Assembly (NCBI RefSeq): GCF_023822045.1
Contig: NZ_CP084712.1
Span: 3,717,001-3,781,000 of the forward strand
Direction of reading: 5' to 3'
Source of the DNA: Sphingopyxis sp. USTB-05
GTDB taxonomy: Bacteria > Pseudomonadota > Alphaproteobacteria > Sphingomonadales > Sphingomonadaceae
DNA length: 64,000 nt
Every line of letters starts with the position of its first letter. Within the stretch, counting starts at the first letter, position 1. Below, in pieces: positions 58,963 to 64,000 of the stretch. The position numbers and the translations under genes were made by a program. The notes under the pieces were generated by a model. That model had not been told where the DNA came from and searched no databases. It worked only from the letters and a program-made list of their open reading frames with translations.

Positions 58963-60819
58963 TCAATTGCGAGGAAGGCGATGTTTATCTGCCAAGTAAT
59001 CCAGAATATCCGACAAAAAGGCTTGTAAAGTTGCCTTGCCCTCAGCCTCTTGTTGAGGCCTCACGACGAACGCGCCCAGACCCGGAAGAACCTCATGATA
59101 TTCACGCCAAGCGGAATTTCCACCGGAAGGTTCAGAAGCTGATCCTGGATAAAGGATGTAGGCGCCTTGTGAGCGCCTGATGGCATCCTTGTAGGCGTGC
59201 ATTTTCAGTAGATCGGCCCTTTTGTAGCTTCCGGCCCTTTGCAGCCTCTTTTCATCTCCTAGGTCGATTTCGGTGGGACCGAATAATTCCTCTACAAAAT
59301 CAACGCTATATTTTGCGTCGAAGTGCACATGGGCTATCGCCTCTTCGAGTTCCGCCCGATCGCTATCTAATGAGGCGGGCCAAATCGAAAGTGTAAAGTC
59401 CGGACGCATGGCCTTAGTCCATGACCCAGGTTCAGGGTGATTGCCCGAATATGGTATTCGCATACTGACCGTGCGGGTTTTGGCCGCCTTGAATGTGCGA
59501 TTATAGCTGAACTGGATGCTCAATCGAACGCCGTTGTGAAGGATTTCGAAGCCTTTCGCAGGGAAGAAGCGACCGGTCTTGAGTTTCAGCCCAAATCCGT
59601 TGGTGGATTGCTCCAGAATGTCCTTACTCAGGAGTTCTGAGGCAGCATCACCGAGGCGTGCCGACACGACATCCCATAGAACGAAGAACAACCAATATTC
59701 ATAAAGCGTCGCAATGTCCCGTTTACCCCCACCGAAAACATCGTCGCCGCCGCTCCAGACGAGACGGGCGGTGCTGCTGAAGCGAAGCCAGCTCCGCAAA
59801 ATCTCCCGGTATCCCGCCTTTCTTTGAAGAACTGGGCTTGAGAAGGCGATTTTTTCGACTGATCGGACGTCTTCAAAAAGATCGTGGTTCAGTAGCTCGC
59901 CGATCTTCATGCGTAGAGGCTCGACCTCTCTGCTTGCAAAGGACGCGTTGGCAGCGCCGGCGGCCTCCAGTCGTCGCGCGATCAGATCGAGGGTATCGAA
60001 GAATTCGGTTAGCACGAACTTTACAAACCGGTTTTCAGGTGTGTCGACCGTTTCTTCCAGCGATACAGCCGCGATCCTCGACGGTAAGCTTGGCGTTACC
60101 TTGCCATGGCCAGACAGTCGGCCGGCCAGCGGATGAGTCGCCGGGAGGGGGAGCCGCCTCCCCGCGGCGGCGAGATCCCGTCCGAGATTTTGCGTGGCAC
60201 GGAAAGATTTTGAAAGGTTACGGGTATCGGCGACCGGGATTAGGCGGCTGTGCGGCGTTCGAAGAATTCGCGCAATGGCCTCAGAAAACTCCTCCCCCTC
60301 TAACAACCCGCGGATGAAGAAAAACTGCTGCTGTATGCTCTCCGCGGAAGAATTTTCATCCATTTCAAGGCGAACTTGGGATGTCTCGGGGAGATAAGCC
60401 AACAAATCGAGCGATGCTTCTGCAATCCGCTCAAGCATGGCGCGATACTCTTCTCGGTAATTGAGTTTAGCCGATCTGACCTCGACAGACGCCATGGCAA
60501 CACGTTGACCCGACTCCACAACATATAGGCGTAGCAGCCCCGTATGCAGCCCAGTTGAGAGCTCGCCACGGTCGCGGTCTTCGGCACCGACAAGAAAGCG
60601 TCTGACGATTGCGGTTTCTTCGATGGTGTAGCCAGGCTTATTGAGTTCGTACTGGTATCGAACGCCCTCCAAAAGTTGCAGAGCCTCCTCGCCATTTTCT
60701 GCCGCTTGGGCGGTCGTTATTCGCAGAAATGGGCGTCCTTTTGATTCCGCTACTATTTTTGCGACCGCCACCGTTCCGCCACAGGGACTTTTGAACTCAA
60801 GGAACTCTTCAACTGGCAT
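58963..60819 (-). CDS. McrC-like restriction nuclease subunit with DUF2357 domain
   Basis: 618 residues. The N-terminal ~350 residues fit DUF2357, including VSLEETVDTPENRFVKFVL. A PD-(D/E)XK nuclease follows: the Asp in MRPDFTLSIW, then HFDAKYSVDF with the D-A-K catalytic pair near residue 500. In McrBC-type systems this subunit cuts DNA when the GTPase partner meets target sites. It is the last of three tightly packed minus-strand genes, 3 bp after the McrB-like gene. Visibly AT-richer than the chromosome. BsuMI and LlaJI nuclease subunits are the closest known analogues by architecture. Confidence 0.88.
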   Translation of the reverse strand: MPVEEFLEFKSPCGGTVAVAKIVAESKGRPFLRITTAQAAENGEEALQLLEGVRYQYELNKPGYTIEETAIVRRFLVGAEDRDRGELSTGLHTGLLRLYVVESGQRVAMASVEVRSAKLNYREEYRAMLERIAEASLDLLAYLPETSQVRLEMDENSSAESIQQQFFFIRGLLEGEEFSEAIARILRTPHSRLIPVADTRNLSKSFRATQNLGRDLAAAGRRLPLPATHPLAGRLSGHGKVTPSLPSRIAAVSLEETVDTPENRFVKFVLTEFFDTLDLIARRLEAAGAANASFASREVEPLRMKIGELLNHDLFEDVRSVEKIAFSSPVLQRKAGYREILRSWLRFSSTARLVWSGGDDVFGGGKRDIATLYEYWLFFVLWDVVSARLGDAASELLSKDILEQSTNGFGLKLKTGRFFPAKGFEILHNGVRLSIQFSYNRTFKAAKTRTVSMRIPYSGNHPEPGSWTKAMRPDFTLSIWPASLDSDRAELEEAIAHVHFDAKYSVDFVEELFGPTEIDLGDEKRLQRAGSYKRADLLKMHAYKDAIRRSQGAYILYPGSASEPSGGNSAWREYHEVLPGLGAFVVRPQQEAEGKATLQAFLSDILDYLADKHRLPRN

Positions 60820-60822
60820 TCG

Positions 60823-62559
60823 CTATGCCTCGGCGAAGCTCGCAAAGCCGTTTCTGCGCACTCGGTCCAGTAGCCGCACGATCTTGTCGTGCGACGTCGG
60901 CAGAAAAGCGCCGCTGTCTTTTGCCGGCAAGGAACCTTCTTGCACCGCGGATTGGGTCGTGAGCTGCAAAGCGCTCAAGTCTCCAGCGCTATCAGCCGAC
61001 CAAGCGCGATCCAAAGCGCAATAGGTCCCGAGTTCCAGCAATATAGGTTCCAGATGCTTTCGTGCACCGTGGAGCCTTGGCAAGATCTTTTGGCAAACTT
61101 GCTCGTCGAAAGCCTGACGCAGCAGATCGCGTTCGGCGTCCCACGGCAAACCCGCTTCGATATTTCGCGCCAGAGAGATATATCGCATAATCTCGTGAGC
61201 AGTTCTGAAGCCGAACTCCAGCTCGTATTTTGAGAGCACATCGAAGAGAAACATCATTTCCGCGCTGAAAATGGCCGAAACCGTGGCGTCTAGCTCTGAA
61301 TCTGCGTTCGCACGGGCCACGAATTCGGCCGCGTGTGCTTCGCCGCCCTTGGCGATGGTATCGGCTTCGGCTTTTCGAGGATTTTCCAGAAATCCGCGCA
61401 TAGCATGAGGATCGGCGCGAAACTCGATTACATTTGCACGATCCAAAACCTTCGGCGAAAACATGTAGGTGGTCTCGTCGACATTGACCGTCCCAATCAC
61501 AAAAAGATTGCGGGGCAGGCCCTTCAGAAAGGGTGGAACGTCCCCCCGTTCGGCTGCGTCGCCATGTAGATGCAGGGGTTCGTTCGGTGACTCAATGGCC
61601 GACAGGAAATCTGCAAAATACCCTTCAACATGCGACAAATTCATTTCATCAAGAATTAGAATGTGAGGCTCGTCAGGCGCCGCGGAGGCTCTTAAAATGA
61701 TTTCAACCGCAGCAGTTTTTACATATCGATCCGGGCTTAGAGCGTCGGGATATCCAAGAATGTTTTCGTTGGAAGTCCAATTTGATCCCACCGGCACAAC
61801 AACATAATTTTCTGCGGAGGGAGAAATCCACTTCGCGAATAGGCGTGCCAGCAGAGTCTTACCGGAACCTGAGAGGCCGGTGAGGATGACAAATCGTTTT
61901 GTCTGAAGTGCCAATGGCAGGCGTCGTTCCACGCTCCTGCTAGCGATGAAACCGGACCCTTTAAGATCGGAAAGCCAAGCCTCCATCATCGCCTTGTGCG
62001 CCATAAGAAGCTCCCCCGCTTTTGGAAATACGGCCGTTATTTGTTGGGTAATGTGGGCGGCCTTATCAGGATCAATCAACCACATGCTCCGGTCGCTTGG
62101 GCCGAGCAGAGCAAGTACGGCCGAATAAAGTTGACTCTCTTCCACTGGAACCGTTCGCGAGCTATCGCCGCCTGACCGGATTGTGATCCAAGACAGAGTA
62201 TTCGTGGATTTATCGAAGACCATGAACATCAGGTCTTGGGCTCGCATGTCGTATTTCGGCCCAGCGATAGCCTCGCCGGCCAGCCTCCAATTCTTTCCCC
62301 CGCCTTGATTGCGGATGGTGCGAGTATCAGCCTTTATCGTGTTCCCTGTCAGGTCAAAGCCATCAAGGTACCGGGAAGAAATATCGATGGGATCTTCATT
62401 CGCATCATCACGATCCGGGAACCATTCGTCCAAGACATTGCGATTGATGTTAATAGCTCGCTCTTTGCCAGCGTCTTCGCCGACGGTGCTTCGGGTAAAC
62501 AGGAACCAACCGAGACCTGATGCTGCAAGGCTCCGCGCGGCGAATACGAGCTCGCCCAT
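60823..62559 (-). CDS. McrB-like AAA+ GTPase restriction subunit
   Basis: 578 residues. The N-terminal ~190 residues should recognise DNA but match no domain I know. The AAA+ motor follows: Walker A GLSGSGKTLLARLF near residue 230, Walker B ILILDEMNLSHVEGYFADFL, sensor VIGTVNVDETTYMFSPKVLDRANVIEF (the TVNxDxTT block marks McrB-type GTPases) and a helical lid with GFRTAHEIMRYI. It should form a hexamer that translocates and licenses the McrC-like nuclease. It is 3 bp downstream of the methyltransferase stop, so all three genes form one operon. Confidence 0.9.
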   Translation of the reverse strand: MGELVFAARSLAASGLGWFLFTRSTVGEDAGKERAININRNVLDEWFPDRDDANEDPIDISSRYLDGFDLTGNTIKADTRTIRNQGGGKNWRLAGEAIAGPKYDMRAQDLMFMVFDKSTNTLSWITIRSGGDSSRTVPVEESQLYSAVLALLGPSDRSMWLIDPDKAAHITQQITAVFPKAGELLMAHKAMMEAWLSDLKGSGFIASRSVERRLPLALQTKRFVILTGLSGSGKTLLARLFAKWISPSAENYVVVPVGSNWTSNENILGYPDALSPDRYVKTAAVEIILRASAAPDEPHILILDEMNLSHVEGYFADFLSAIESPNEPLHLHGDAAERGDVPPFLKGLPRNLFVIGTVNVDETTYMFSPKVLDRANVIEFRADPHAMRGFLENPRKAEADTIAKGGEAHAAEFVARANADSELDATVSAIFSAEMMFLFDVLSKYELEFGFRTAHEIMRYISLARNIEAGLPWDAERDLLRQAFDEQVCQKILPRLHGARKHLEPILLELGTYCALDRAWSADSAGDLSALQLTTQSAVQEGSLPAKDSGAFLPTSHDKIVRLLDRVRRNGFASFAEA

Positions 62560-62562
62560 TAA

Positions 62563-64000
62563 CTATTCTGCCGCATCTAAGAGGGCGTCCGTGTCGACAA
62601 TTGATTTGCTTGCACGGTCAATTTGTTTCCGCAACGAATGCGCCACAGCATACGCAAGCAGAGGCGGCACAGCATTGCCGATCTGCGTGAGCTGCGTGTT
62701 CATGCTGCCCTCCAGATGAAAGGCATCTGGAAAGGACTGAAGGCGCGCGGCCTCCCGAACGGAAATACAACGCGCTTGGCTGCTGTCGAAATGGATGTGC
62801 GAGTACGAGTCCTTGCCAATGTGGGCTGGAACAGTCCTCGCCGGCTCATTCTTCGACATCTTTCGGAATTTGTTAGGATACCGATGATCTTTGTACGGCG
62901 GAACGATGCTGTCGCGGAGCAAGGCCCATTCCGGACTTCCCTCAGATATCTGTTTCCCTAGTTGCAGTTCCTTTTCGGCAAGCCGTTCCCGAAAAATTTC
63001 CCAAGCTGTTTTCAACGCCTCCGGATACATTCCGCCGCTTGGCATGCGACGAAAGGTTTCATAGTCCCTCGGAGTGTATCGGATCACATTACCAGAAAAT
63101 GTGTCGCCGGCTTCGAATTCCGGCCATTGTTTCATCTCGCGGGAGAATTCGGAATCTTTTTTCGTGTAACGGAATTGCTCGTCGATTTTGCGCTTGTTCC
63201 CTTTGCCCCGGCGGCCATCGAGGTGTTCCGTGATTTTTGGCAAGTCGGCGAAGGCGTCCCCCGCAGAAACAGCAGGCTTCAGGCTAGCTTCCGCATCTGC
63301 GTGATCGACGTAGTGGTCTGACGGCTCCAACACTTGCGAGAAACCGGTACCGGAGCGAGAAGTGGAGTATCCTACGGGAATGTCGCAATCGTGCCGGATC
63401 AGAGGGAATTCGGGTACGAAACCGAGCTCCTTCCGGACCGCAACAATAAACATGCGCTCGCGCAACTGCGGCACGCCGTACCAAGCCGCATTCAGTAGGC
63501 AATAACGGGCCTCATACCCCATCTCATCCGCCGTAACCGCAATTTCCTCCGCGATATTGCGGCCAACGAATTTTCCGATCTCGCGAACATTCTCCATCAC
63601 AAAGGCGATCGGTCGAAGCTCAGCGACATAACGCAAATAGTGGTGGTACATCGTTGCGCGCTCGTCTTCCCCGTGCGCGTGATCTTTTCCGGCAAGGCGC
63701 CAAAGCGCCGCACGCCCCAAACGCGAAAATGCTTGGCACGGCGGTCCACCGATTACGACATCAACAGCTTCGTGAACCTCTTCCAAATCGGTGAGATGCG
63801 CCACGGCCTCTTGCGGCGTAGTCTTCGTGACGTCGGAGAAAGAACGATAATGACCTGGAGCTGCGCGCCGACCAAAGTTCTTCTCGTGTGATAGTCTCGC
63901 GGCCTCATTAATTTCGACGGCAGCCACCGATTGGAATCCCGCGCGATGGAACCCCAAGCTCATTCCGCCACAGCCGGCGAACAAATCAATCGTCCTTAAA
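62563..64000 (-). CDS. DNA (cytosine-5) methyltransferase (5' end outside window)
   Basis: At least 478 residues; the frame is open through the right edge with LRTIDLFAGCGGMSLGF, so the true start is just beyond 64000. Motifs in order: FAGCGG (SAM), GGPPCQAFSRLGR with the catalytic Cys, ENVREIG, QLRERMFIV, a long target-recognition region, and QIGNAVPPLLAYAVAHSL. It methylates cytosine at C5 and protects host DNA from the McrBC-like nuclease encoded immediately downstream. LlaJI and BsuMI usually carry two such enzymes; only one is visible, and a second could lie upstream outside the window. Target sequence unknown. Confidence 0.93.
   Translation of the reverse strand, partial: LRTIDLFAGCGGMSLGFHRAGFQSVAAVEINEAARLSHEKNFGRRAAPGHYRSFSDVTKTTPQEAVAHLTDLEEVHEAVDVVIGGPPCQAFSRLGRAALWRLAGKDHAHGEDERATMYHHYLRYVAELRPIAFVMENVREIGKFVGRNIAEEIAVTADEMGYEARYCLLNAAWYGVPQLRERMFIVAVRKELGFVPEFPLIRHDCDIPVGYSTSRSGTGFSQVLEPSDHYVDHADAEASLKPAVSAGDAFADLPKITEHLDGRRGKGNKRKIDEQFRYTKKDSEFSREMKQWPEFEAGDTFSGNVIRYTPRDYETFRRMPSGGMYPEALKTAWEIFRERLAEKELQLGKQISEGSPEWALLRDSIVPPYKDHRYPNKFRKMSKNEPARTVPAHIGKDSYSHIHFDSSQARCISVREAARLQSFPDAFHLEGSMNTQLTQIGNAVPPLLAYAVAHSLRKQIDRASKSIVDTDALLDAAE

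Larger units (their letters stand above)
43861..64000 (+). mobile_element. tRNA-Gly-integrated mobilisable/conjugative element with defence cargo (right end outside window)
   Basis: Starts at the tRNA-Gly(CCC) 3' end with a P4-type integrase 165 bp inside, then an AlpA-like regulator, RHH protein, TraD-like coupling protein, MobF relaxase, nucleotidyltransferase/HEPN genes, an ECF sigma factor and defence-type cargo ending in an m5C methyltransferase. Coupling protein plus relaxase without visible T4SS genes suits an integrative mobilisable element, or an ICE whose T4SS lies beyond 64000. The 58.9-64 kb cargo looks AT-richer than the flanking chromosome (judged by eye). The right attachment site was not found. 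Confidence 0.85.

Noticed and set aside
43861..64000. Second copy of the tRNA-Gly 3' end as right attachment site
   Set aside because: Looked for the TTCGATTCCCTTCACCCGCT core after 45 kb and did not see it; the right end is assumed to be outside the window.

Overview
The window reads as high-GC alphaproteobacterial chromosome, most likely a sphingomonad (Sphingopyxis-like, Sphingomonadales). The evidence is a CC_3452-type secreted protein, a GTP cyclohydrolase II with an N-terminal extension, a short PutA divergent from an Lrp-type PutR, a single bifunctional Rsh, and long REP-like palindromes. The assignment rests on recognised protein families and sequence style; no database was searched.

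Left part (1-27.6 kb). Positions 1-11662 are one unbroken minus-strand reading frame for a giant autotransporter-type surface protein. It has a signal peptide, is built of PATR beta-strand repeats, and runs off the left edge. Then come a serine hydrolase, tRNA-Gly(GCC), a YbbN/CnoX thioredoxin-TPR protein, a Lon-N-domain protein, a UbiH-type monooxygenase, FtsK, LolA, exonuclease III with RibA, a LytS/LytTR two-component pair, an HxlR regulator divergent from a small secreted protein, and Rsh. This is ordinary housekeeping sequence with REP-like palindromes between genes.

Middle part (27.6-43.8 kb). A four-gene minus-strand operon encodes a five-haem c554-like cytochrome, a lipoprotein with two GlcG/HbpS-like haem-binding domains, an outer-membrane beta-barrel, and a 1447-residue decahaem cytochrome fused to an LVIVD-type beta-propeller. 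It looks like a non-canonical porin-cytochrome conduit and is the best candidate for an undescribed system. Glutamate dehydrogenase lies directly upstream on the same strand. A CcmI/CycH-like cytochrome c maturation TPR protein is divergent from it. PutA/PutR and tRNA-Gly(CCC) follow.

Right part (43.86 kb to the edge). An integrative element begins exactly at the 3' end of tRNA-Gly(CCC). In order it carries a P4-type integrase, small accessory genes with an AlpA-like regulator, a repeat-rich possible oriT/operator, an RHH protein, a TraD-like coupling protein, a MobF relaxase-helicase, nucleotidyltransferase/HEPN genes and an orphan ECF sigma factor. Its cargo is an unrecognised cassette at 54.7-58.7 kb (PEP-synthase-like protein, two membrane proteins, deoxyribosyltransferase-like protein) followed by a compact m5C methyltransferase, McrB-like and McrC-like operon of the LlaJI/BsuMI kind. 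No T4SS genes and no right attachment site are visible, so the element continues past the window or is mobilised in trans.
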